DNA of 64,000 bases from an uncultured Aquimarina sp. (GTDB lineage: Bacteria; Bacteroidota; Bacteroidia; Flavobacteriales; Flavobacteriaceae): the NCBI GenBank assembly GCA_947499005.1, contig CANMML010000001.1, positions 186,001 to 250,000 on the forward strand, in the 5' to 3' direction. The notes under the pieces were generated by a model. The model had not been told where the DNA came from. It ran no database searches and was given only the letters and a program-made list of their open reading frames with translations. The first letter of the stretch is position 1, and every line of letters starts with the position of its first letter. The translations under genes and the position numbers were made by a program. Below are positions 16,673 through 25,962 of this stretch, piece after piece.

Positions 16673-16708
16673 TGCGCAAAATAATTGCGTAATAGTAAAT
16701 CACCTTTG
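16673..16708 (+). promoter_or_regulatory. Promoter P2 of rtcB with 19-bp operator
   Basis: TGCGCAAAATAATTGCGTA at 16673-16691 differs from the P1 operator at one base. Its TTG is followed after 13 nt by CACCTTTG at 16701-16708, giving a leader of about 110 nt before rtcB. Confidence 0.72.
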
Positions 16709-16777
16709 TAGTGGAATCCAAAGGGAATTAGGCTAAACTATATCAATTTATAGATTGAGTGTAGCCGAAGTTAGTAG

Positions 16778-18696
<1,919 letters not shown>

Positions 18697-18706
18697 AATA
18701 AAAGAA

Positions 18707-19564
18707 ATGAGAAGTATAGAACGAAATGCTTTTAAGCTTTCAAGTGGACTCATAGAGTTGTCAGATTTTGAAGAAGAACTCTATAGTAAATCTAATATTG
18801 ATTTGATGAATACCGATGAGTTGATTTATCAACTCATCGGTATTAACTTTAGAGGTAAACATTGGAAAAGAGAGCTGGATTATGTATTGGAATCTGTTAA
18901 TACAAGAGAAAATTTTTTGTTAAAAACAATTTATTTTGGATGCCAACGTATACTTGAGGAACAAGAATTAGGTTCTGTAGAAGATATCATATATGAATTT
19001 AGTAAGCTAAATATTGAAAATGATTATGAATATGATTTCTTAATGGAATTTTACTCTTTGGGGATTGAAAATGATTCACTAGAAGACGGTTACGGATCAT
19101 TAACAAAAAATGAAATACTTCATAAGGCTAAGTCTCTAGGAAGGGATTTTGTAGATGGCTATAATAAAAAGAAGTCTTTTGAGGATTTATTGTATAATAA
19201 AGGTATTATTCATGGTACTGGAGTGTTATTTTCTGAAGACGAAATAGTACAATATAGATCTTCGAAAAAAGTTAATCTCGAATCAACAAAAGTTCTGGAT
19301 GATAGACTTAGGAAATTGAATTTTGACAAAGAAATAATTGAAAGAATAGATAGACAATCAAATGAAGAAACTCTTAAGAAGATATTAGTTAGGATTCCAA
19401 TTTATCTTTTACTTGGAATTATATTATTATTTGTAGGAATTTCTAGTATTACAAAGGACATAGGAACTATACTATATGGTTTTATTTTAATAGGTTTTGG
19501 ACTTTTGGTAACATCGGTCTGTTATATTTTTAAATGGTTTTATCTGAGGTTTTTCAAAAAGTAG
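18707..19564 (+). CDS. Hypothetical protein with two C-terminal membrane helices, rtcB operon
   Basis: 285 aa, 10 nt after the previous gene. Residues 1 to about 210 are soluble and rich in Glu, Asp and Lys. Two membrane helices lie at about 226-246 (IPIYLLLGIILLFVGISSI) and 250-275, with a short basic tail. Family not recognised. A perfect 17-bp inverted repeat (18809-18844) lies inside the gene near codons 35-46. Together with the preceding gene it makes two membrane proteins downstream of rtcB, possible sensors or effectors. Confidence 0.7.
   Translation: MRSIERNAFKLSSGLIELSDFEEELYSKSNIDLMNTDELIYQLIGINFRGKHWKRELDYVLESVNTRENFLLKTIYFGCQRILEEQELGSVEDIIYEFSKLNIENDYEYDFLMEFYSLGIENDSLEDGYGSLTKNEILHKAKSLGRDFVDGYNKKKSFEDLLYNKGIIHGTGVLFSEDEIVQYRSSKKVNLESTKVLDDRLRKLNFDKEIIERIDRQSNEETLKKILVRIPIYLLLGIILLFVGISSITKDIGTILYGFILIGFGLLVTSVCYIFKWFYLRFFKK
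18809..18844. repeat. Perfect 17-bp inverted repeat inside a coding sequence
   Basis: AATACCGATGAGTTGAT and ATCAACTCATCGGTATT are separated by 2 nt. This could form a very stable mRNA hairpin or a cruciform. It encodes MNTDELIYQLIGIN-like sequence without interrupting the frame. Confidence 0.85.
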
Positions 19565-19642
19565 ATTTGTTAATTGTAATATTATTTATCAAAACCCATT
19601 CTAAATTTCACGTCGCATATATAAGTAACCAAATATTTGTTA

Positions 19643-19650
19643 GATATTTG
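19643..19650 (+). promoter_or_regulatory. -7 box of peptide module B1
   Basis: GATATTTG is identical to the A1 box and is again 7 nt from the ATG. No good TTG lies at the expected -33 distance, so this copy may need an activator or may be weak. Confidence 0.5.
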
Positions 19651-19657
19651 TGCCATA

Positions 19658-19765
19658 ATGAAAAATAAAAGCATACATATCGAATGTAGTTCCCCACTTG
19701 GTCGCTTAATAATGGCCAAAGAGGTAAAGATTGGAATGCTTTTTAAACTTTTTCATGATAAGTAG
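19658..19765 (+). CDS. 35-aa peptide B1
   Basis: Paralogue of A1. It begins MKNKSIHIECSSP and ends FKLFHDK. The K.SI.IE start and placement relative to promoter and terminator are shared with A1; the rest is divergent. It may be a peptide or part of a small RNA of about 170 nt. Confidence 0.5.
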   Translation: MKNKSIHIECSSPLGRLIMAKEVKIGMLFKLFHDK

Positions 19766-19795
19766 AAGATTAAGTAAAGTCAAAAAGTATAGCAA

Positions 19796-19830
19796 AGCGT
19801 CCAATTTTTTTAAGTTGGACGCTTTTTTTA
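19796..19830 (+). terminator. Intrinsic terminator B1
   Basis: AGCGTCCAA pairs with TTGGACGCT (9 bp), followed by a T run. Homologous to terminator A1. Confidence 0.88.
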
Positions 19831-19906
19831 TGATTTTTTTTGATGAGATGTATTAAGGAACATACATATAAATAATTAAGAGTTGATTATAAAGCATCTG
19901 GAAAAC

Positions 19907-19962
19907 AGACCATTGCAATAGATCACAATATCTACCAAAAGTGGACAGGGATTCTTATGTCT
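19907..19962 (+). ncRNA. 56-nt conserved hairpin element, copy B
   Basis: AGAC(C)AT pairs with ATGTCT around an inner TCTAC-CAAAA-GTGGA hairpin. Length, loop and fold match copy A at 15280 although several stem bases differ. Confidence 0.5.
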
Positions 19963-20012
19963 AAAAATAAATATAACTAATTGATTTACAGTAAAATAAT
20001 TTAATAATTCTA

Positions 20013-20042
20013 TTGTTTTTTAAAGAAATCATTTGATATTTG
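20013..20042 (+). promoter_or_regulatory. Promoter of peptide module B2
   Basis: TTG at 20013, 19-nt spacer, GATATTTG at 20035-20042. Homologous to promoter A2. Confidence 0.7.
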
Positions 20043-20140
20043 CACTGTGCTTTCGAAGTAGTAATAGCACTAGAATAAAGAATAGTAAACGTTTCGGGAT
20101 AAGTCTACGAGGCATTTACAAAAAACAAAATTTAAATAAT

Positions 20141-20245
20141 ATGATATCACGTATGCAATTAAATAGCTCAGTTCACTCCAGCATTGCTATTGAGTACCGT
20201 TCAAGAAATTGGATGTGGATGTCTTTTGTTAAAAGGAAGGAATAA
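20141..20245 (+). CDS. 34-aa peptide B2
   Basis: Paralogue of A2 with the shared MI.R.QL start and the EYR..NW..MSFVK core. A longer frame is open upstream but crosses the promoter, so the ATG at about 20141 is chosen by comparison with A2. The terminator follows 34 nt downstream. Confidence 0.6.
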   Translation: MISRMQLNSSVHSSIAIEYRSRNWMWMSFVKRKE

Positions 20246-20279
20246 TATGAATATTATTTCACTCCCATGAATATACAAA

Positions 20280-20306
20280 GGCATCTCAATTGAGGTGCCT
20301 TTTTTT
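20280..20306 (+). terminator. Intrinsic terminator B2
   Basis: GGCATCTCA pairs with TGAGGTGCC (one G-T), followed by seven T. Homologous to terminator A2. Confidence 0.9.
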
Positions 20307-20484
20307 ATGTGAAATATTTAAAACAACAATGAAATGAAAAATTACAAGATAGTTTCAAATTCAAAAATTAAAGTATCTGGAATAGGTATCTAGACAAAAT
20401 AATTAGCAGCAACCTTATGAGTAGATTATGAAAGGGGATTTGTAAAAAAGGAAATCCCTGAGAAAAACAAAAAATGTATAAGAA

Positions 20485-20676
20485 ATGACAACACTAAATA
20501 GATTTTTAAAAGGGATCATATTTGTTCCTATCATTATTCTTTGGGGAGTTTTAATTATACCATTCGGTTTTGTTTGGATCATTATTGGGATCTTAAAAAG
20601 CTTGAATACTATAATTAAAGGGGTACTGCCTCTAGGAATATATAGAGAAAGAGATTTTACAGAGTCTTTCAGATGA
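20485..20676 (+). CDS. Small membrane protein, truncated paralogue of the rtcB-operon membrane protein
   Basis: 63 aa with one long hydrophobic segment (residues 8-40). Its start FLKGIIFVPIIILWGVLIIP resembles FLKDFLESLIALPLLIVLG of the protein at 18220, but the cytosolic domain is missing. A GGGATTT/AAATCCC hairpin (20435-20459) precedes it, echoing the hairpin ahead of rtcB. This suggests that the duplicated cassette once included this gene. Possibly a remnant, possibly functional. Confidence 0.6.
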   Translation: MTTLNRFLKGIIFVPIIILWGVLIIPFGFVWIIIGILKSLNTIIKGVLPLGIYRERDFTESFR

Positions 20677-20728
20677 GTTCTATACATTTCGATAATAATA
20701 TAAGTGTAACATCAAATAGAAGAGAAAA

Positions 20729-20812
20729 ATGATAAAGTATAAGTATTCAAATAAGTATGTAGTGGTACAAGGTGCCACTGCATACCATCTTCGCGACTAT
20801 TTTCATAAATAG
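20729..20812 (+). CDS. 27-aa ORF in frame with prfH, ending in UAG
   Basis: ORF MIKYKYSNKYVVVQG... ends at TAG (20810-20812). The same frame is then open without interruption into prfH. It may be a leader peptide, or an N-terminal extension reached by stop readthrough. It has a similar size to the other small ORFs in this island. No family known. Confidence 0.4.
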   Translation: MIKYKYSNKYVVVQGATAYHLRDYFHK

Positions 20813-20914
20813 ATATTCTTAAATTCTTATGATAAACAGTCCGAAGCTAATAGACAATTAAAAGTTTCGGAGTATGTGTTTCCGAAGCAATATTTAAATA
20901 AAAAGCTTAAAATT

Positions 20915-21610
20915 TTGGAAACAAAAATCATACAGTTTACTGCTGGTAATGGCCCTATAGAATGTACATGGGTAGTAGCCAAAACATTCAAAATATTTTT
21001 AAAAGAACTAGAACAATTTGGATTACAACACTTGGTGTTGAATACCCAATCAGGTGATCTCAATGGAACTCTAAAATCTACATTGGTAGAAGTGAAAGGA
21101 GATGATGTCGAAGATTTCATAAAACATTGGAAGGGAACCATCAAATGGGTAGGTACTTCAACATATCGCCCCAATCATAAACGTAAAAATTGGTTTATTG
21201 GAGTTCATGAAATTCCCAAGAATCAAGTATTACAGTTTAAGCCTTCCGAGTTTCAGTATAGTGCTTTTAGAAGTTCAGGTCCAGGAGGACAGCATGTAAA
21301 CAAGGTAAGTTCAGCTATTCGAGCTGTTTATTTACCGACTAAAACGAGTGTGGTGGTTATGGAAAGTAGATCGCAACACCAAAATAAAAAAATAGCTAGA
21401 ATCCGTTTAATAGAGAAATTAGAAGAAAAGCGATTGGAATTATTAACGGCTCAAGACAAAGAAAGTTGGCAACAACATCAGCAATTAGAGCGAGGTAGTC
21501 CTGTTCGTGTTTTTAATGGGAGTGATTTTAAATCTAAACCAAAACAAAAATTATTCCCCAGTAAACGGCAGCAGCTAAAACAACAGTTAAGAAAAGAATT
21601 ATGGGATTAA
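20915..21610 (+). CDS. prfH: Peptide chain release factor homologue PrfH
   Basis: About 231 aa from the TTG at 20915, chosen because PrfH proteins start just before the IIQFTAG.GP.EC segment seen here. A GTG at 20876 would add 13 residues. The PrfH N-terminal domain (IECTWVVAKTFKIFLKELEQFG) is followed by the catalytic GPGGQ near residue 122 and a basic C-terminus (KSKPKQKLFPSKRQQLKQQ). Ordinary RF1/RF2 stop-codon recognition domains are absent. PrfH is known as the partner of RtcB2 in restoring 16S rRNA cut in the decoding centre. It overlaps the next gene by 10 nt. The in-frame upstream ORF ending in UAG is unusual. Confidence 0.9.
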   Translation: METKIIQFTAGNGPIECTWVVAKTFKIFLKELEQFGLQHLVLNTQSGDLNGTLKSTLVEVKGDDVEDFIKHWKGTIKWVGTSTYRPNHKRKNWFIGVHEIPKNQVLQFKPSEFQYSAFRSSGPGGQHVNKVSSAIRAVYLPTKTSVVVMESRSQHQNKKIARIRLIEKLEEKRLELLTAQDKESWQQHQQLERGSPVRVFNGSDFKSKPKQKLFPSKRQQLKQQLRKELWD

Positions 21611-22104
21611 CCACGGCAGATAAATATTATTTAAAGGCAAAGGATGCCTCTAGAAGCTACGATGCTGATTGGGAAGAAGCTTGTGAATCATTGCATTATG
21701 CTTTATCATATGAAGAGCATCATCCAGCAGCACTTTGTTTGTTAGGAAATATCAATGCAGAATGTTTTTCAAATTACGAAATAGCATTTGAATGTTTTGA
21801 TAAAGTGATTGCGAATCATCCAGAGTATTTAGAGGTATATTACATGTATGCTAGAATATTGATTTGGGCAGATGAAATAGAGCGTTCTCAGCGTTTGATT
21901 TATTATGCTTTAAAATTAAAGGGGATTGATAAAGCACAATTGTATTGCATTTTGGCACAAGGCTTAGAGGTAAAACGGCAATATGGATTAGCCAAACGCA
22001 TTTTAGATCAAGCGATTTTAGAAACGTATAATGACAGTTATATCGACTTTTTAAAAGATGAGAAACGACGTATCAAAAAGAAACAAAAATTGATATGCAT
22101 GTGA
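21601..22104 (+). CDS. TPR-like protein coupled to prfH
   Basis: 167 aa. It overlaps prfH by 10 nt and is followed by a strong terminator, so it closes the operon. Helical repeats of TPR type are visible (DWEEACESLHYALSYEEHHPAALCLLGNI; YEIAFECFDKVIANHPEYLEVYYMYARI; GLAKRILDQAI). No signal peptide. It could be an adaptor or scaffold for PrfH or RtcB, inferred from coupling only. Confidence 0.75.
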   Translation: MGLTTADKYYLKAKDASRSYDADWEEACESLHYALSYEEHHPAALCLLGNINAECFSNYEIAFECFDKVIANHPEYLEVYYMYARILIWADEIERSQRLIYYALKLKGIDKAQLYCILAQGLEVKRQYGLAKRILDQAILETYNDSYIDFLKDEKRRIKKKQKLICM

Positions 22105-22107
22105 TAA

Positions 22108-22137
22108 AAAAATACCCATCAATGGGTATTTTTTTTA
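22108..22137 (+). terminator. Intrinsic terminator of the prfH operon
   Basis: AATACCCAT pairs with ATGGGTATT with a CA loop, followed by a T run and preceded by an A run. Confidence 0.9.
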
Positions 22138-22182
22138 TAATTACTCTTCTGTAATTTAGTATTCTACCTTGAATACCTACTT

Positions 22183-23652
22183 ATGAAATATGTTTATATG
22201 AATAGGCTACTATTGGGGATTAGTAGTCTATTTCTTTTTAATTGCGTGCCCAATGATTCTATTGATTTAGAAAATGAGCAAAAATCTCAGGAAGTAGACA
22301 TAGAAGCATCTGCAAATGTAACTCTAGCGATAAGTGATCTTTGTAGCTCGTGTGATTTTGTAATTGCTCCAACAACAGGGAAATTTATTGGTACCAAAGA
22401 AGGCGTACAGGCAGGAGATGTTATTTGTCTTTCTGGAGAACAGAAATATGGGCGTATCACTTTCGATTCTATTATTGGTACGGAAAATAATCCAATCGTG
22501 ATAAGAAACTGTAATGGACAAGCTGTTATAGAATCAGATGCTTCATTTGGATTAAGGTTTACTGAAAGTAAACATTTTAAGCTTGTAGGAGACGGAGGAG
22601 GAGATTATGGGATAAAAGTGTCCACAGAAAAAGGCTTTTTCGTATCGATGGAAAGGAAGACCACTAATTTTGAAATAGCTCAGATTGAAGTAGCTGGATT
22701 TGAAGAAGCAGGAGGGACTTTAGAAAGTGATCGAAATGGTTTTGCAGGGATAGGAATTAAAACGAGCCCATATCAATATTGTGATTTATTTACAGATCCA
22801 ACAAGGACTGCTTGGGTTATGGAAGATGTATCGGTACACGATTGTTATATTCATGATGTAGGTGGAGAAGGGTTTTATATTGGGCATGGATTTTACAAGG
22901 GTAGAAAAGAGAAAAACTGTGATGAGGTTACCTATTCTCATGCCATTAAGGGGATCAGAATATATGATAATTTGATTGAAGATATTGGTTTGGATGGAAT
23001 TCAAATAAAGAATGCTGATGCCGATTGTGCTGTCTATAATAATGTCATTCGTAATTATGGAACGCTTAATAAAAGTGCTCACAAGGAAGGTTTATTTATA
23101 GGAGGAGGAACCACAGGTAAATTTTATAACAACTATGTAATTGGGGGAACAGGAAATGGGATCCAATGTCAAGGAATAGGGAATCTTGATATCTTTAATA
23201 ACCTAATTGTAGACTCTGGGAAATATGGCTTTTTTGCTGCGGAAGGTCAATTTATAGTACGTGAACCTGATGGATATTTTAATGTTATTAATAATACTTT
23301 TATTAATTCAGGATTATACAGCTTTGCTTTTTTTGGAAATAATGGAGGAACGAAACGTATTATCAATAATGTATTTGCTGTAGGGGGAACTGCTATTTTT
23401 AGGAGAGGTGTCGCTGTAGATTCTACAGGAAATAGAGCTAGTCAACAATTAGCCACGTTTGATTTTAAAAATAGTTCTACAAATGACTTTAGCCCGTCAC
23501 GAAATTCAGTATTGATAGATACAGGAGAGGATGTATCTGCCTATGGGATTTTAGATGATATTAATGGAAACCCTAGACCTTCAGGAACTGGTTTTGATGT
23601 TGGTGCTTTTGAAATTCGAAATGACAATACGCTTTCTGTAACTAAATTCTAA
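22183..23652 (+). CDS. Right-handed parallel beta-helix lipoprotein
   Basis: 489 aa. A lipoprotein signal (LLLGISSLFLFNC) starts at either Met 1 or Met 6. Several predicted beta-helix rungs follow (IRIYDNLIEDIGLDGIQIKNADADCAVYNNVIRNYG...). A C-terminal segment (LDDINGNPRPSGTGFDVGAFEI) is typical of the choice-of-anchor_Q type. It is probably a surface polysaccharide lyase or binding protein. It stands alone with its own terminator upstream and a REP-like hairpin downstream. Confidence 0.88.
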   Translation: MKYVYMNRLLLGISSLFLFNCVPNDSIDLENEQKSQEVDIEASANVTLAISDLCSSCDFVIAPTTGKFIGTKEGVQAGDVICLSGEQKYGRITFDSIIGTENNPIVIRNCNGQAVIESDASFGLRFTESKHFKLVGDGGGDYGIKVSTEKGFFVSMERKTTNFEIAQIEVAGFEEAGGTLESDRNGFAGIGIKTSPYQYCDLFTDPTRTAWVMEDVSVHDCYIHDVGGEGFYIGHGFYKGRKEKNCDEVTYSHAIKGIRIYDNLIEDIGLDGIQIKNADADCAVYNNVIRNYGTLNKSAHKEGLFIGGGTTGKFYNNYVIGGTGNGIQCQGIGNLDIFNNLIVDSGKYGFFAAEGQFIVREPDGYFNVINNTFINSGLYSFAFFGNNGGTKRIINNVFAVGGTAIFRRGVAVDSTGNRASQQLATFDFKNSSTNDFSPSRNSVLIDTGEDVSAYGILDDINGNPRPSGTGFDVGAFEIRNDNTLSVTKF

Positions 23653-23680
23653 GAATGCGTTAGGGATAGAAACGACATCC

Positions 23681-23722
23681 TTTTTATGGTATGTAGAGCG
23701 CAGTCGAAGCATACCATAAAAA
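23681..23722. repeat. REP-like hairpin with GAGCGCAGTCGAAG loop
   Basis: TTTTTATGGTATG pairs perfectly with CATACCATAAAAA (13 bp) around TAGAGCGCAGTCGAAG. The same loop word is found in the hairpin at 15429. It lies between convergent genes and may serve as a terminator. Confidence 0.7.
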
Positions 23723-23771
23723 GATATAGTGGATAGCCCGACCCGATAGGGGAACGTCCAAAAATATGATT

Positions 23772-25091
23772 TTAGAAATATTGACCTATACCAAAGACAA
23801 TCCCACTTTCTTGGACTTGTTCGTTATTTAATCTTCCCAGAGCTCTAAAGCCATAGTCTATTCGGATCACGGCATTGAAAATTCGTTTATGGATTAATCG
23901 TATTCCAATACCAGGATACACTTTTAGATTATTAGTTTCTAATGCTGTACCAAAATCTTCTCCTGGTTTTCGAACCCCAGCGACATCTAGAAATGTGTTA
24001 GATTGAAGTACAAACCAATCTTTTTCGATTAAAGTGTGTCGGTATTCGGTATTAAAAGCAATTGAAGCAGTACCACGAGCAGGTGTATTACCGGCACCAC
24101 GTACGTTTAATTGATTGTCGATAACGATGGGTACAAATGAAGATTCGTCCTTTTCGACATCATTACTTAAACTTAATTGCAGACGAGAAGCCCAGTTTCC
24201 TTTTTTACCAATGCGTCTATAATAAGAACTTGTATTGTTGAAAATATATTCGGTTCTCAATATATCGGTATTTCCAGAAAAATATTGGAGTTCTGCGGTG
24301 TTTTGAAAACCCGAAATTTGATGATATTCTAGGTCAATATCTACATATTCGTGTTGTGCTCTAAACATGGCTTTGTTGGCACTTGGTTCTATGGTATTGG
24401 TTTCATCTTTTCCTGCATTTTGAGGATCACCTTCAATAATCTCGTATTCTTCTTTAAATATTTTGGAACTTAATTCGAATCGATTGTTAAAGTTAAGTTC
24501 GTAAAAAAGTTTTATTTCGGGACCTCTTCTTCTGAAAGTATAATTGACCTGTTGTGTAGGGAAAAATATAGGTTGTTGTGTAGTAAGGTCTTGGTAGTTA
24601 AATCCTAATCCTAGCTTGTTTGTAAGTAAATAAGGGTGTTCTATAAAAAAACCAAATGAATCGAAGACTTCTCGTTGATAGAAACCACCATAGGTGATAT
24701 TTCTTCCTAGCCCATTGAATTCGAAAACAGAAGCTCGAAAGGAAAAACTATCATCGTTGGCTTGGCCAATGCGTAATCCTGGAATAATCGAGAAATTTTC
24801 AACTAAATCATAATTAACTAAATATCCGTTTTCTGTATCTTTTATAGTGTATTCGGCAAAAGCAATTCCATCTAAACGTTTTAAGCGTTCGATGTCTAAC
24901 TCGATCTTTTCTTTATCGAGAGCTTGACCAATTTTCACTTTAACTAAGCGATATAAAAAGTCAGATTTTGTTTTTTTATTTCCAGTAAAAGTAAGTTCAG
25001 CAATGTTTTTTTGAGAGCCATTCTCTTGAGCAAATGATATAGCGCTTAATACTAGAAGTAGTAATGTAAGAAATGCTGAAATACGTCTCAT
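23772..25091 (-). CDS. Omp85-family outer membrane protein (POTRA plus beta-barrel)
   Basis: 439 aa with a signal peptide ending AISFAQ. One POTRA-like domain covers about residues 30-105 (IAELTFTGNKKTKSDFLYRLVKVKIGQALDKEKIELDIERLKRLDG). The rest is a beta-barrel of the bacterial surface antigen type with aromatic-ended strands. Only one POTRA, so it is not BamA; it may be a TamA- or patatin-barrel-like translocation or lipid-handling protein. Monocistronic. Confidence 0.82.
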   Translation of the reverse strand: MRRISAFLTLLLLVLSAISFAQENGSQKNIAELTFTGNKKTKSDFLYRLVKVKIGQALDKEKIELDIERLKRLDGIAFAEYTIKDTENGYLVNYDLVENFSIIPGLRIGQANDDSFSFRASVFEFNGLGRNITYGGFYQREVFDSFGFFIEHPYLLTNKLGLGFNYQDLTTQQPIFFPTQQVNYTFRRRGPEIKLFYELNFNNRFELSSKIFKEEYEIIEGDPQNAGKDETNTIEPSANKAMFRAQHEYVDIDLEYHQISGFQNTAELQYFSGNTDILRTEYIFNNTSSYYRRIGKKGNWASRLQLSLSNDVEKDESSFVPIVIDNQLNVRGAGNTPARGTASIAFNTEYRHTLIEKDWFVLQSNTFLDVAGVRKPGEDFGTALETNNLKVYPGIGIRLIHKRIFNAVIRIDYGFRALGRLNNEQVQESGIVFGIGQYF

Positions 25092-25366
25092 GATCTTTGT
25101 GTTTTGATAATAAAAGAGTCGAGTATTTTGGTATTTCTTACTTAGAGATGCATATTTTATAATTTTATCGGTCTCAATAATCGTTAAAACTATGTGCTTT
25201 AGTATATCTCACTTTTAGTTTTTTAAAAATTTTATCTACGGCTATAGGCATTAAGCAGTAGGTCTTATGTATATTAATGTAGCCTATAGCTTATAGCAAT
25301 AAGCTAGAAAATAGAAAAAGACTTTCAGTCGCAATCGAAACTATGGATTCTCCAGTTCAAAGGGGA

Positions 25367-25837
25367 TCATCTCCATCTGTTGAAAGGATTTTTGGAGATG
25401 TAAGAATTATAATATCGACGATTTCCAGTAACTTCTTCTCCTAACCAATTAGGTTGTTGAAATGCTTCGTCTTCTTCTTGAAGTTCAATTTCTGCTAGGG
25501 TTAAGCCGTTATTATCTCCTAAGAATTCGTCTACCTCATAGATGTGATTTCCTAATGGAATTTCATATCTAATTTTTTCAATCATTCCAGGTTCGCATAA
25601 TGGGAGTAATTGTTCGGCTTCTGTTACAGGAATTTCTTTTTCCCATTCGAAGCGTGTTGTCCCAGTATCATTGCCTTTTCCTTTTATGGTTAAAAAAGCT
25701 TTAGCACCTTTTATACGAACACGAACTGTACGCTCTGGAGTGCTGTTTAAGTATGCTTGCACTATACGAGTACTTTTTTGTACTTCTTTTTTGAAAGCAT
25801 TAGATTGTACTAAGAATTTACGTTCGATTTCTTGCAT
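25367..25837 (-). CDS. CYTH domain protein (triphosphate tunnel metalloenzyme)
   Basis: 156 aa from the Met at 25837 (MQEIERKFL), which places the diagnostic ExExK motif (EIERK) at the N-terminus as is usual. Alternating charged residues (TVRVRIKG, FLTIKG, TRFEWEKEI, EVDEFLG..LAEIEL) line the tunnel of beta-strands. Members hydrolyse inorganic triphosphate or act as adenylate cyclases or thiamine triphosphatases. The exact substrate is undetermined. Confidence 0.88.
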   Translation of the reverse strand: MQEIERKFLVQSNAFKKEVQKSTRIVQAYLNSTPERTVRVRIKGAKAFLTIKGKGNDTGTTRFEWEKEIPVTEAEQLLPLCEPGMIEKIRYEIPLGNHIYEVDEFLGDNNGLTLAEIELQEEDEAFQQPNWLGEEVTGNRRYYNSYISKNPFNRWR

Positions 25838-25910
25838 AAATATTGGATATAAGATCGTATACAAAGATCGCTTATAACAATTATAGTACTCATGAAAATT
25901 TCCGAAATTT

Positions 25911-25962
25911 GATAACTGATAACTGATAACTGATAACTGATAACTGATAACTGATAACTGAT
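25911..25962. repeat. Tandem heptamer repeat GATAACT abutting dinB
   Basis: About seven copies of the 7-nt unit GATAACT run directly into the dinB start codon (the TTG overlaps by one base). The unit contains stop codons in some frames and supplies the whole proximal leader of dinB. A related unit GATACCT is repeated at 29730. Confidence 0.9.

Noticed and set aside
20033-20245. 70-aa ORF starting upstream of peptide B2.
   Set aside because: It starts before or within the predicted promoter and its N-terminal half has no counterpart in copy A; only the last 34 codons are conserved.
25911-25962. CRISPR-like array at the dinB and sco heptamer repeats.
   Set aside because: The units are contiguous 7-mers without spacers.
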